Assembly: GCA_003021755.1 (NCBI GenBank)
Contig: PXQZ01000093.1
Coordinates: 1 to 18,620, forward strand
DNA: 18,620 nt
Reading direction: 5' to 3'
From: Halobacteriales archaeon QH_8_67_36
GTDB lineage: Archaea; Halobacteriota; Halobacteria; Halobacteriales; Haloarculaceae
Made by a program: the position numbers and the translations under genes. The notes beneath the pieces are model-generated. The model was given only the letters and a program-made list of their open reading frames with translations, ran no database searches and was not told the origin of the DNA. Position 1 is the stretch's first letter; every line of letters starts with the position of its first letter. This document shows, in pieces, positions 6,833 to 14,142 of the stretch.

Positions 6833-7786
6833 ATGCCCGACATCGTCGTCCGCCGCCACAGCGTCCACGGGATGGCCGTCGACCAGTACGCCGCTGCCCT
6901 GCGCGAGCGCCTCCCCGACCGCGAGGTCACGGTGGCGTCGACGCCGGCCGTCGAGCGCGACCTCGTGGCCGACGCGTCGGTCGTCACGGGCAGCGCCATC
7001 GACGAGGCCCTGCTGGAACGGGCCGAGTCGCTGCGGCTGTTCGCCAGCACCTACGCCGGCTACGACCACCTCCCCCTGGGGACGCTCCGCGAGCGCGGCG
7101 TCGCCCTGACGACTGCCTCGGGCGTCCACGGCCCAAACATCGCCGAGTACGTCGTCGGCGCGTGGCTCTCGCTGGCCCGGGGGTTTCTCCGGGCGCGGCG
7201 CCAGCAGCGCGAGGGGGTCTGGCAGGCGTTCAAGGCGAGCGATTTCGCCGGCAGCCGGGTCTGTGTCGTCGGCCTGGGCGCCATCGGCGAAGCCATCGTC
7301 GAGCGACTGGGCGGGTTCGACGTGGAGACCGTCGCCGTGCGCCACTCCCCGGAGAAGGGGGCGGCCACGGACGAGGTGTACGGCTACGACGGGATACACG
7401 AGGCCGTCGCCGACGCTCGGTACGTCGCGCTGGCCTGCCCGCTGACCGACCGGACCCGCGGGTTGGTCGACCAGTCCGTCCTCCGGACGATGCACCCCGA
7501 CTGCGTGCTGGTGAACGTCGCTCGCGGCCCGGTCGTCGACACCGACGCGCTGGTCGACGCCTGCCGGCGCAACCACGTCGGCGGTGCCGTCCTCGACGTG
7601 ACCGACCCCGAACCGCTCCCCGGCGACCACCCGCTGTGGGGGTTCGAGAACGTCCTGATTACGCCGCACAACGCCGGGCACACGCCGAGCTACTACGAGC
7701 GCCTGGCCGACATCGTCGCAGAGAACGTCCGCCGGGCCGAGGGGACGGGCGAGTGGGACGGGCTGGAGAATCAGGTCGAACTGTAG
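6833..7786 (+). CDS. D-isomer-specific 2-hydroxyacid dehydrogenase
   Basis: An NAD(P)-dependent cytosolic oxidoreductase that interconverts a D-2-hydroxyacid and its 2-oxoacid. The 317-residue length is normal. The nucleotide-binding motif is GLGAIG (147-152). The catalytic triad is present: Arg231 in NVARGP, Glu260 in DVTDPEP, and His279 in TPHNAGHT. Strand beta-2 ends in VAVRHSPEKG; the Arg-His-Ser there rather than an acidic residue hints at NADP(H) preference, as in glyoxylate or hydroxypyruvate reductases, but this is inference. The substrate cannot be told from sequence alone. The gene is monocistronic and ends immediately against the convergent membrane-protein gene: its TAG (7784-7786) is followed directly by the complement of that gene's TAA (7787-7789). 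Confidence 0.92.
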   Translation: MPDIVVRRHSVHGMAVDQYAAALRERLPDREVTVASTPAVERDLVADASVVTGSAIDEALLERAESLRLFASTYAGYDHLPLGTLRERGVALTTASGVHGPNIAEYVVGAWLSLARGFLRARRQQREGVWQAFKASDFAGSRVCVVGLGAIGEAIVERLGGFDVETVAVRHSPEKGAATDEVYGYDGIHEAVADARYVALACPLTDRTRGLVDQSVLRTMHPDCVLVNVARGPVVDTDALVDACRRNHVGGAVLDVTDPEPLPGDHPLWGFENVLITPHNAGHTPSYYERLADIVAENVRRAEGTGEWDGLENQVEL

Positions 7787-8170
7787 TTACGGCCGCCGGC
7801 TCGCTCGATAGCCCTCGCGGGCCTCGTAGAGCAAGTAGGCGACGAAGAGGGCTGCCACGGTCGGCCCCAGCACCACGCTGAGGGAGACTCCGGCAACGGC
7901 CGTTTGGCCGGCGGCGGCACCGACGCTCGTCGCGACGGCCAGCGCGACGACGAGCGCGACGAACCGCCAGCGGGCCGCTACCGGAACGTCCTCGCCGTCA
8001 CCCCGGAGTGCGAGGACAACGTGTGTCCCAGCGAAGACGACAACGTAGAACGTGCCGAGGTACAGGGCCGAACTAAACGTGTTGACGGCGCCGAACTGGA
8101 GCCACAGCACCGATAGTACGACTGCGAGGGCGACGAACGCGAGCTGGAGAGCAGTCTCACGGCCGGACAT
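7787..8170 (-). CDS. Small four-helix membrane protein of unknown function
   Basis: A 127-residue protein with four hydrophobic segments (about 8-27, 34-54, 68-89 and 93-113), a short charged loop (GDGEDVP) in the middle and a basic C-terminus (YRASRRP). I recognise no family or catalytic motif. A T-rich box about 25 bp upstream supports the ATG at 8170. The gene lies between a convergent dehydrogenase, whose stop it touches, and asd on the same strand 49 bp upstream. It has its own promoter, so it need not be functionally tied to asd. Confidence 0.8.
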   Translation of the reverse strand: MSGRETALQLAFVALAVVLSVLWLQFGAVNTFSSALYLGTFYVVVFAGTHVVLALRGDGEDVPVAARWRFVALVVALAVATSVGAAAGQTAVAGVSLSVVLGPTVAALFVAYLLYEAREGYRASRRP

Positions 8171-8190
8171 GGTTCCAGATATATGCGGGT

Positions 8191-8199
8191 AATAAAAAG
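8191..8199 (-). promoter_or_regulatory. TATA-like box of the small membrane protein gene
   Basis: Minus-strand CTTTTTATT is centred about 25 bp before the ATG at 8170, within the 49 bp after the asd stop codon. This suggests separate transcription. Confidence 0.45.
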
Positions 8200-8219
8200 C
8201 GTGTTGACCGTACGGCCAG

Positions 8220-9257
8220 TTACAGGTAGCCGCGCTGGTCCAGCAGTTCGCCGTTCAAGATGGACGCGCCCGCGGCACCGCGCATCGTGTTGTGGGCCAG
8301 GCAGTTGAACTGCACCCCGTCGGTGGTCTCGCGGAACCCGCCGACGGCGACGCCCATGCCGCCCTCGGTGTTCCGGTCGAGGCGGGGCTGGGGCCGGTCG
8401 GGCTCCTCGAACACTTTGATGAGTTGCTCGGGCGAGGAGTGCAGGTCGACGCCGGTAACCGCTTCCATCGCCTCGGCGGCGTCCTCGGCGGTGACGTCCT
8501 CGGCCATGTCGGCCCAGACGTTCTCCAAGTGGCCGTCGAGGGTGGGAATGCGGTTACAGGAGGCAGCCACGTCCATGTCGTGCAGTCGTACCTCGGCGCC
8601 GTCGAAGGAGCCGAGCAGTTTCCGGGACTCGGTCTCCATCTTCTGTTCCTCGCCGCCGATGTGGGGAACGGCGTTGTCGATGATCTCCATCGAGGAGACG
8701 CCGTTGTACCCCGCGCCGGAGACGGCCTGGAGCGTGGAGACGCGCACGTCCGTCAGCCCGACGGCGCGGTCGAGTGCTTCCAGCGCCGGGACCATCGTGA
8801 TGGTCGAGCAGTTCGGGTTCTTCAGCAGTGCGCCGTCCCAGCCCCGCTCGTCGCGCTGGACCTCGATGAGGTCGACGTGGTCGGCGTTGACCTCCGGAAT
8901 CGTGAGGGGGACGTCCTCGTCCATCCGGCCGTTCGAGGAGTTCGAGGAGACGACGTAGCCGGCCTCGCAGAACTCGGGTTCGACCTGCTCGCCGACGCCG
9001 GAGGGGAGTGAGGAGAAGATGAGGTCGACATCGTCGGGAACGGCTTCTGGCGTCGTCGCACCGACTTCGATTTCGGCCACGTCCCCCGGGATGGGCGCGT
9101 CGACGCGCCACTTTGCGGCCTCGCGATACGACTTCCCGGCGCTCGACTCGCTCGCGGTGAGCGCGGCGATCTCGAACTCCGGGTGCGGGTCGAGTAGCTG
9201 GATGAGTCGCTGTCCGACTGCCCCTGTGGCGCCCAGGACGCCTACGCGTACAGACAT
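8220..9257 (-). CDS. asd: Aspartate-semialdehyde dehydrogenase
   Basis: Converts aspartyl phosphate to aspartate semialdehyde with NADPH, the branch step to lysine, threonine, methionine and isoleucine. The 345-residue protein is of the archaeal/fungal type. It has an N-terminal nucleotide-binding GVLGATGAVGQRL (6-18), catalytic Cys150 in KNPNCST, the AVSGAGYNGV segment, and the C-terminal GGMGVAVGGFRE and CLAHNTMRGAAGAS regions. It is full length and looks intact. The start at 9257 (MSVRVGVLGATG) is preferred over an in-frame upstream extension because a TATA-like box lies 26 bp before it and the extension has no family similarity. It is read away from the Cys-rich small protein gene just upstream on the same strand. 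Confidence 0.96.
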   Translation of the reverse strand: MSVRVGVLGATGAVGQRLIQLLDPHPEFEIAALTASESSAGKSYREAAKWRVDAPIPGDVAEIEVGATTPEAVPDDVDLIFSSLPSGVGEQVEPEFCEAGYVVSSNSSNGRMDEDVPLTIPEVNADHVDLIEVQRDERGWDGALLKNPNCSTITMVPALEALDRAVGLTDVRVSTLQAVSGAGYNGVSSMEIIDNAVPHIGGEEQKMETESRKLLGSFDGAEVRLHDMDVAASCNRIPTLDGHLENVWADMAEDVTAEDAAEAMEAVTGVDLHSSPEQLIKVFEEPDRPQPRLDRNTEGGMGVAVGGFRETTDGVQFNCLAHNTMRGAAGASILNGELLDQRGYL

Positions 9258-9277
9258 GGAGTTGCGTCTGCTTCGGG

Positions 9278-9287
9278 TACTCAAAAC
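9278..9287 (-). promoter_or_regulatory. TATA-like box of asd
   Basis: Minus-strand GTTTTGAGTA is centred about 26 bp before the ATG at 9257. It closely resembles the box before the CPBP gene (TGTTTTGAG). Confidence 0.5.
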
Positions 9288-9334
9288 GGTTTGGGTATTG
9301 CCTCGTGTTGGCACGGCCGGGCGAGACACGGACC

Positions 9335-9772
9335 CTACGCTGCCGCTTCGGTATCCTCGAAAACCCACTGGACGACGCGGGCCTCGACGACGTCGCGCTC
9401 GTCGACGTAGGGGTCGTCGCGGTTCACGAGCACCCGCTCGGCCTCGGCCCGCATCTCGGCCTCCAGGTCGGAGTGGTCCGGTTCGTCGCGGATGTCGTTC
9501 AGCAGCGCCTCGAAGTCCTCCCGGAGGTCGAAGGAAGCGCGGGCGACGTTGCAGCGCGAGAGCGGGCTCATTCCCGTATCCAGGACGAGGTCACGGACCG
9601 TTTCCCAGTCCGATCGGCAGAAGTAGATGGACACCTCGCCGACGATGTCCCGCCAGGCGATGGCCGAGGAGTGTTTCAGCAGCGGCACCGCCCGCGGCGG
9701 GAGGTCCAACCGGCTGCTGGTGTCGGGGTTGCCACACAGGCAACACGCCTTCTCCGTCTTTCCGGTGTACAT
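9335..9772 (-). CDS. Small Cys-containing haloarchaeal protein, function unknown
   Basis: A 145-residue soluble acidic protein. Near the N-terminus it has CCLCG (residues 10-14), two further cysteines (one in YFCRSD, one in SRCNVA), and a conserved-looking LDLPPRAVPLLKHSSAIAWR stretch; the C-terminal half is acidic and helical (REDFEALLNDIRDEP, EAEMRAEAERV). The CxxC-like start suggests a zinc knuckle or metal site, but four clear ligands cannot be assigned. I do not recognise a named family. The ATG at 9772 is chosen because a good TATA box (9791-9800) lies about 25 bp upstream; a longer in-frame extension to 10018 would run antisense through the Spo0M gene and is rejected. It is divergent from the Spo0M-like gene, with 100 bp between them. 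Confidence 0.8.
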   Translation of the reverse strand: MYTGKTEKACCLCGNPDTSSRLDLPPRAVPLLKHSSAIAWRDIVGEVSIYFCRSDWETVRDLVLDTGMSPLSRCNVARASFDLREDFEALLNDIRDEPDHSDLEAEMRAEAERVLVNRDDPYVDERDVVEARVVQWVFEDTEAAA

Positions 9773-9790
9773 GGCCGCGTTTAGCGACCG

Positions 9791-9800
9791 GACGTATATG
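9791..9800 (-). promoter_or_regulatory. TATA box of the Cys-containing small protein gene
   Basis: Minus-strand CATATACGTC is centred about 25 bp before the ATG at 9772. Together with the opposite TATA box at 9842-9852 it makes a compact divergent promoter region. Confidence 0.55.
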
Positions 9801-9841
9801 GCTCTGTCCGTGCCCCGATTCGTTACACGTTTTCCCGAATT

Positions 9842-9852
9842 GTTTTTATATT
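9842..9852 (+). promoter_or_regulatory. TATA box of the Spo0M-like gene
   Basis: GTTTTTATATT is centred 25 bp before the ATG at 9873 and is the strongest TATA match in the window. It fixes the start and points to a leaderless mRNA. Confidence 0.65.
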
Positions 9853-9872
9853 CGGCTCGCGTTGGTCCGCCG

Positions 9873-10595
9873 ATGTTCGACAACGTGCTCGCATCGGTCA
9901 GAATCGGCGCTGCAGAGGTCGACACGCTGCTGGAGACGGACACCGTCCGGCCCGGGGACACGCTCCCGGTCCAGGTCGTCGTCGAGGGTGGAAAGGTCGA
10001 CCAGGACATCGAGGCCATCGAACTCGAACTGGAGACCCGGCGGTATCTGGACGAGGGCAGGGACAGCTACGAGCTATCGAGCCACCACATCACCGGCGCG
10101 TTCACCATCGAGGCGGGCGACCGGAAGGTGTTCGAATCGGAGATCCCCATCCATCCGGAGACGCCGGTGACCACGCTGAACGCGAAGAAGAACCGGGCGG
10201 AGGTCTGGATAGATACCGACCTGGAGATCGACCGGGCCATCGACGCCGACGACACGGACTACCTGAACGTCGCGCCGACGGAGCCGGTGGCCGCCATGCT
10301 GGAGGCCATCGAGCAGGCCGGCCACCGCCTCCACGAGGTCGCCGTCGACAACGACCGCATCGCCACCAACGACGCCCAGGCCCAGCAGCCGGTCGACCAG
10401 GAGATCGTGTTCAAGCCGACCGGCGACCGCTCCTACAAGGAACTGGAGGTCCACTTCGTTCCCCGCGAGGATGTCACACACGTCCTGCTGGAGTTCGACT
10501 ACCGGATACGCTCCGAGGAGTTCGAGTCCATGCAGGTGTACCACGACGACTACTCCGTCGAGGAGCTACGCCGGGCGTTCGAGCGATACGCCTGA
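9873..10595 (+). CDS. Spo0M-like (sporulation-control / arrestin-fold) protein
   Basis: A 240-residue protein of the Spo0M family. The N-terminal half (about 1-130) is the arrestin-like beta-sandwich: FDNVLASVRIGAAEVDT, a VRPGDTLPVQVVVEGG strand pair, IELELETRR, and the EIPIHPETPVT segment. The C-terminal part carries the typical KELEVHFVPRE stretch and a DDYSVEELRRAFERYA tail. In Bacillus, Spo0M influences sporulation and cell-shape control; archaea do not sporulate, and the role here is unknown, perhaps scaffolding at the envelope. The protein is complete, soluble and acidic. The strong TATA box 25 bp upstream sets the start and excludes the longer in-frame reading back to 9627. The next gene, tyrS, has its own promoter 60 bp downstream. 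Confidence 0.9.
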   Translation: MFDNVLASVRIGAAEVDTLLETDTVRPGDTLPVQVVVEGGKVDQDIEAIELELETRRYLDEGRDSYELSSHHITGAFTIEAGDRKVFESEIPIHPETPVTTLNAKKNRAEVWIDTDLEIDRAIDADDTDYLNVAPTEPVAAMLEAIEQAGHRLHEVAVDNDRIATNDAQAQQPVDQEIVFKPTGDRSYKELEVHFVPREDVTHVLLEFDYRIRSEEFESMQVYHDDYSVEELRRAFERYA

Positions 10596-10623
10596 ACCGT
10601 CCGGGGCGGGCGCTCGACTGACA

Positions 10624-10633
10624 AGGTTTTAAT
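10624..10633 (+). promoter_or_regulatory. TATA-like box of tyrS
   Basis: AGGTTTTAAT is centred about 27 bp before the ATG at 10656. Confidence 0.5.
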
Positions 10634-10655
10634 CGTCGGCCCCGGGAGTCGAGGT

Positions 10656-11696
10656 ATGAACACGGGCCAGCGAGTCGACCTCGTGAGCAGACACACACAG
10701 GAGGTTGTCACGAACGAGGAGCTTGCAGAACTTTTCGACGCGGGCGACCCGACGGCGTACATCGGCTACGCGCCCACCGGCGAGATGCATATCGGGCACT
10801 TCACCACGATCCGTAAGCTCGCGGACTTCCTGCGGGCGGGCGTCGAAGTGACGGTGCTCATCGCCGACCTCCACGCCCATCTGGACGACAACAAGAGCCC
10901 CTTCGACCTGCTTGACGCCCGCTCTGCGTACTACGAGACGGCCATCGAGGGAATGATCGACGCCGCCGGCGCCGAGCCTGGGGACGTCGAGTTCGTCCGC
11001 GGCACCGACTTCCAGCTCGACGAGGCGTACACGCTGGAGATGTACCGCATGGCCGCCGAAACGACGATCGCACGCAGCCAGCGCGCCGCGAGCGAGGTCG
11101 TCCGCGAGTCCGAGAGCCCCACCCTGGGCGGGCTCATCTACCCGCTGATGCAGGCGCTCGACGTGAAGGCGCTGGACGCCGACATCGCCTACGGCGGCGT
11201 CGACCAGCGCGGCATCTACATGCTCTCCCGCGAGGTACTCCCCGACCACGGCGGCGACTCGCCGGTCTGCGTGTTCGCGCCGCTGCTGTCGGGATTGTCG
11301 GGCGGGAAGATGAGCGCCTCCGACGCGGCCTCGAAGGTGAATCTGACCGACAGCGCCGAGACGGTCGAGGAGAAGATCGGGCAGGCGTACTGTCCGGCCG
11401 GCGAGGTCGAGGACAACGGCGTCCTCGAATACCTGCACCACCTGGTGTTCCCCGTCCTCGCGGTCGACGACGAGTCGTTCGTCGTCGAGCGACCCGAGGA
11501 GTACGGCGGCGACCTGACCTACAATAGCTACGACGAAGTCGAGGCGGACTTCCTCTCGGGCGAACTCCACCCGGCGGACCTCAAGCCCGCCGTCGCCGAC
11601 GCGATTTCGGCCGTTATCGACCCGGTCCGGAGCCGGCTGAACGACGAGTCCGAACTGCTGGCCGAGGCCTACCCCGAGGAATACGACGGGGAGTGA
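10656..11696 (+). CDS. tyrS: Tyrosyl-tRNA synthetase (archaeal type)
   Basis: Class I aminoacyl-tRNA synthetase that charges tRNA-Tyr in the cytoplasm. The 346 residues match the archaeal/eukaryotic core length. Signature motifs are complete: the tyrosine-pocket AYIGYAPTGE (34-43) followed by HIGH (45-48), Tyr162 and Gln166 in YPLMQALD, the GGVDQRG loop (180-186), and KMSAS (218-222, the archaeal form of KMSKS). The C-terminal region is the anticodon-binding helical domain. The start at 10656 agrees with a TATA-like box 27 bp upstream. The stop TGA (11694-11696) is 53 bp before the nth start, so the two genes may be partly co-transcribed, although their functions are unrelated. Confidence 0.97.
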   Translation: MNTGQRVDLVSRHTQEVVTNEELAELFDAGDPTAYIGYAPTGEMHIGHFTTIRKLADFLRAGVEVTVLIADLHAHLDDNKSPFDLLDARSAYYETAIEGMIDAAGAEPGDVEFVRGTDFQLDEAYTLEMYRMAAETTIARSQRAASEVVRESESPTLGGLIYPLMQALDVKALDADIAYGGVDQRGIYMLSREVLPDHGGDSPVCVFAPLLSGLSGGKMSASDAASKVNLTDSAETVEEKIGQAYCPAGEVEDNGVLEYLHHLVFPVLAVDDESFVVERPEEYGGDLTYNSYDEVEADFLSGELHPADLKPAVADAISAVIDPVRSRLNDESELLAEAYPEEYDGE

Positions 11697-11749
11697 GCGG
11701 CGCTCGGCGTTCCGACAACGCAAAGGTCGGGCCACACTGTCGTGGGTGT

Positions 11750-12433
11750 ATGGGAACACCGCTTTCGGGTCGCGAGGCGCAGGCCGAGGCAGTCGTCGAC
11801 CGGCTCCACGAGGCGTATCCGGACTCGACCATCTCGCTGAACTACGCGAACCGGTTGGAACTGCTCGTCGCCGTCGTGCTCTCGGCGCAGTGTACCGACG
11901 AGCGGGTCAACGAGGTCACCCAAGACCTCTTCGAAAAATACGAGACGCCGGAGGATTACGCGGCGGCGACCGAGGAACGACTCGCCGAGGACATCTACGG
12001 CATCACCTTCCACAACAACAAGGGCGGCTACCTGAAGGGCATCGGCGAGAAAATCGTCGCGGAACACGACGGCGAGGTCCCGGACACGATGTCGGCACTG
12101 ACCGACCTGCCGGGCGTGGGCCGAAAGACCGCCAACGTCGTCCTCCAGCACGGCCACGACATCGTGGCGGGCATCGTCGTCGACACACACGTCCAGCGCA
12201 TCTCCCGGCGGCTCGGCCTGACCGAGGAAGAACGGCCCGAAGCCATCGAACAAGACCTGCTCGACATCGTCCCCGAGAGCGAGTGGCAGCAGTTCACGCA
12301 TCTGCTCATCGACCACGGGCGGGCCGTCTGTGGCGCCCGCTCGGCCGAGTGCGGGGAGTGCGTACTGGCCGATATCTGCCCCTCCGAGAAGGGCGACAGC
12401 GACGTCGATCTGGCGTCTGGCGAGCCCTGGTAG
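11750..12433 (+). CDS. nth: Endonuclease III (DNA glycosylase / AP lyase)
   Basis: Removes oxidised pyrimidines from DNA and nicks the abasic site in base-excision repair. The 227-residue protein contains the helix-hairpin-helix LPGVGRKTANVVL with catalytic Lys126, catalytic Asp145 in VVDTHVQRI, and the C-terminal 4Fe-4S loop with Cys194, Cys201, Cys204 and Cys210 (spacing C-x6-C-x2-C-x5-C). All key residues are present. The ATG at 11750 (MGTPLSGREA) is taken as start; an in-frame GTG overlapping the tyrS stop would add 19 residues without family similarity. No clear TATA box is seen before 11750, so read-through from tyrS is possible. Confidence 0.96.
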   Translation: MGTPLSGREAQAEAVVDRLHEAYPDSTISLNYANRLELLVAVVLSAQCTDERVNEVTQDLFEKYETPEDYAAATEERLAEDIYGITFHNNKGGYLKGIGEKIVAEHDGEVPDTMSALTDLPGVGRKTANVVLQHGHDIVAGIVVDTHVQRISRRLGLTEEERPEAIEQDLLDIVPESEWQQFTHLLIDHGRAVCGARSAECGECVLADICPSEKGDSDVDLASGEPW

Positions 12434-12509
12434 GGTCGGCCGTGGTTACGGTTACCTCGACCCCGTCGCCTCCGTCCGTCGGGTAGAGTATCGTCCGGTA
12501 CGTCGCCAC
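12434..12509 (-). pseudogene. Probable N-terminal fragment of a universal stress protein (UspA family)
   Basis: From a GTG at 12509 the minus strand reads VATYRTILYPTDGGDGVEVTV, which matches the opening strand and turn of Usp proteins (xxxILVPTDGSxGxxxAV). After about 25 residues the frame passes into the antisense of nth, so the rest of the roughly 140-residue fold is gone. No convincing promoter is seen. The piece is short, so a chance likeness remains possible. Confidence 0.4.
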
Positions 12510-12562
12510 CAGAACGGTGGGCTCCTGATACTGTCAATCCATACGATCGGTTATCACGCCAG

Positions 12563-13045
12563 TCAGACGACGTACCGCAGGACGAACCGGGCCGTCCCGA
12601 CGACGTAGGCGAGCATCCAGAAGATGACGTAGCCGAAGACGCCGATGCGGAGCCGGGAGCGCCAGTGGGACATCCGGTCGCCGCCTATCTCGTCTATCAG
12701 CAGGTCCTCGTCGTAGTCGTGATAGAGGTCGTGCTGGCGCTTCGCTCGGAAGATGCGGACGATGCCCGTTCCGCCGAACAGCAACAGAGCGTAGGCCTGC
12801 AGTCCGAGGTATGCGTGGACGGCCGAAAGCCCGCCCAGCTGGTCCGGCAGCCGCGGGGCCATCCAGAGCAGCATCGGCACCGTCGTCAGGGTCAGTCCCG
12901 TCCCGACGAACTTCAGATGGTGGACGAGCACGCCCCACGTGACCGGCTCCGTCTCGATGATGTAGTAGGCGCCGTACAGAAAGCAGGGGAAGCTCAGGGT
13001 CACCATCACGAACACGACGGCGGCTATCAGCGCGTCCGACACCAT
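12563..13045 (-). CDS. Four-helix membrane protein linked to the bc-complex cluster (DUF7321-like)
   Basis: A 160-residue membrane protein with four hydrophobic segments (about 4-27, 36-57, 69-90 and 133-155). A charged cytoplasmic-looking loop (RAKRQHDLYHDYDEDLLIDEIGGDR) follows helix three. Two histidines occur in helix two and at its border (VHHLKFVG) and another in SAVHAYLG, so haem or quinone binding is conceivable but unproven. I recall such proteins near haloarchaeal cytochrome bc operons as a DUF73xx family; the exact number should be checked. The ATG at 13045 is favoured by a TATA-like box about 27 bp upstream; an extension to 13186 is not supported. The gene is divergent from the 13239 gene, sharing a 193-bp promoter region. 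Confidence 0.82.
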   Translation of the reverse strand: MVSDALIAAVVFVMVTLSFPCFLYGAYYIIETEPVTWGVLVHHLKFVGTGLTLTTVPMLLWMAPRLPDQLGGLSAVHAYLGLQAYALLLFGGTGIVRIFRAKRQHDLYHDYDEDLLIDEIGGDRMSHWRSRLRIGVFGYVIFWMLAYVVGTARFVLRYVV

Positions 13046-13067
13046 GGCCGGCGTTGGGACAGGACGC

Positions 13068-13077
13068 GCTAAAACGT
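13068..13077 (-). promoter_or_regulatory. TATA-like box of the four-helix membrane protein gene
   Basis: Minus-strand CGTTTTAGCG is centred about 27 bp before the ATG at 13045. Confidence 0.5.
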
Positions 13078-13140
13078 GCCGGATACGACTGGACGGAGAC
13101 TGAACAACGGGCGATTCCTCGGACGGGCAGGTACAAACGA

Positions 13141-13164
13141 GAGAGAACGCCGACGTCCTCTCTC
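13141..13164. promoter_or_regulatory. Inverted repeat GAGAGA/TCTCTC in the divergent intergenic region
   Basis: GAGAGA (13141-13146) and TCTCTC (13159-13164) flank a 12-bp spacer midway between the divergent genes starting at 13045 and 13239. It may be an operator for the respiratory cluster. The rest of the 193 bp shows only a weak TATA-like CGCTAAGG (13206-13213) for the plus-strand gene. Confidence 0.25.
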
Positions 13165-13238
13165 CGGCATACACGAAGGGTAGCATACGGCTCTCCGAAC
13201 CGTCACGCTAAGGAGCGTCCCGCTCGTAGAATCAGGCA

Positions 13239-14087
13239 ATGAACGAACCCTCGGATGACGCGCACGTGCAGGAGGATACACCACCAGAGAGGGAAGGCGA
13301 GGGTGCAACATCCGAGAGTGAGGACGAGGACGTACAGACACTGCGTAGACAAGTAGAAGAGAAGTACGACTTCGACGACTTCGGCCCGGCGGACATGGCC
13401 GAGATGACCGCCGAGGAGTGGGACGTCGCCTTCGACGAGGAGTCGTGGATAACGGGCGAGGAACTGCTGGACCGCGTCGAGCGCGACCTCCGGAGCCGGG
13501 TGGCGACCCGGGACGTGTTCGCCCGAATCGAACGCAGCGCGAATCCGCCCCGCGTGCTCGCCTACTCCGACGAGGGGTACGCCATCGTCTACCCGGACGG
13601 CTCGGTCGAGGGCGAGGGGACCGTCCTCCGGGACGTGAAACCGACGGTGGCGCTCTGCTCGATGGACGGCTACGAGGTCGCCGAGTCGGTGCCCGAGAAC
13701 CCGCTGCCCGAGCCCGACGCCGTGCCGGAGGGCAGCGGCGAACTCGGCAACAGGATGTTGCAGGTCATCGCCGGCGTCCAGCTGCTTGCCGGTATCGCGA
13801 TGCTCGCCGGCGCGGTGCTAGCGCTCGTCGACGTCATCGGCGGGCCGGGCGCGAACATCGAGTTCCTGGTCGTCGGCGGCCTCGCCTTCGTAGGCGTCTC
13901 GCTGGTGCTGTTTTTCACCGTCGCGAACGCGCGCCTCTCCGACAAGTTCCGGGCCGAGGAGTACCGTGACCGGCTGCGCGCCGTTGGACTCGACAACGGC
14001 GAACGCCCGGATTTCGTCCCGGAGCTCACCCCCGAGAACGACCGCGAAAACGGGGAGGCCGAAGACTCCGACGAAGTCGGTGCGTAA
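13239..14087 (+). CDS. Acidic two-helix membrane protein next to the bc operon (DUF7319-like)
   Basis: A 282-residue protein. Residues 1-35 are very acidic and disordered; 36-165 form a soluble domain with EKYDFDDFGPADMAEM, the EEWDVAFDEESWITGEEL segment, and AYSDEGYAIVYPDGSVEGEGTV; two membrane helices follow (about 173-200 and 207-230); the tail is acidic. No signal peptide or catalytic motif is seen. I recall this architecture as a haloarchaeal DUF next to petB/petD-like genes, which would make it a candidate assembly factor or accessory subunit; this rests on context. Its stop is 55 bp before the halocyanin gene, which has its own TATA box, so the two are at least partly separate units. 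Confidence 0.85.
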   Translation: MNEPSDDAHVQEDTPPEREGEGATSESEDEDVQTLRRQVEEKYDFDDFGPADMAEMTAEEWDVAFDEESWITGEELLDRVERDLRSRVATRDVFARIERSANPPRVLAYSDEGYAIVYPDGSVEGEGTVLRDVKPTVALCSMDGYEVAESVPENPLPEPDAVPEGSGELGNRMLQVIAGVQLLAGIAMLAGAVLALVDVIGGPGANIEFLVVGGLAFVGVSLVLFFTVANARLSDKFRAEEYRDRLRAVGLDNGERPDFVPELTPENDRENGEAEDSDEVGA

Positions 14088-14111
14088 CGGTTCCTGCGGG
14101 CGGTATCCGGT

Positions 14112-14122
14112 GGGTTTATACA
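14112..14122 (+). promoter_or_regulatory. TATA box of the halocyanin-Rieske-cytochrome b operon
   Basis: GGGTTTATACA is centred 25 bp before the ATG at 14143. It supports a leaderless operon mRNA and the MSMNRRTF start over the second ATG at 14149. Confidence 0.6.
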
Positions 14123-14142
14123 AACACAGTCCTGAAATCGGG

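Noticed and set aside
9773..10018. N-terminal extension of the Cys-containing small protein to 10018
   Set aside because: It would run antisense into the Spo0M coding region and across two TATA boxes; the ATG at 9772 has correct TATA spacing.
13046..13186. N-terminal extension of the four-helix membrane protein to 13186
   Set aside because: It has no membrane-protein-like sequence, spans the promoter, and the ATG at 13045 has a TATA-like box 27 bp upstream.
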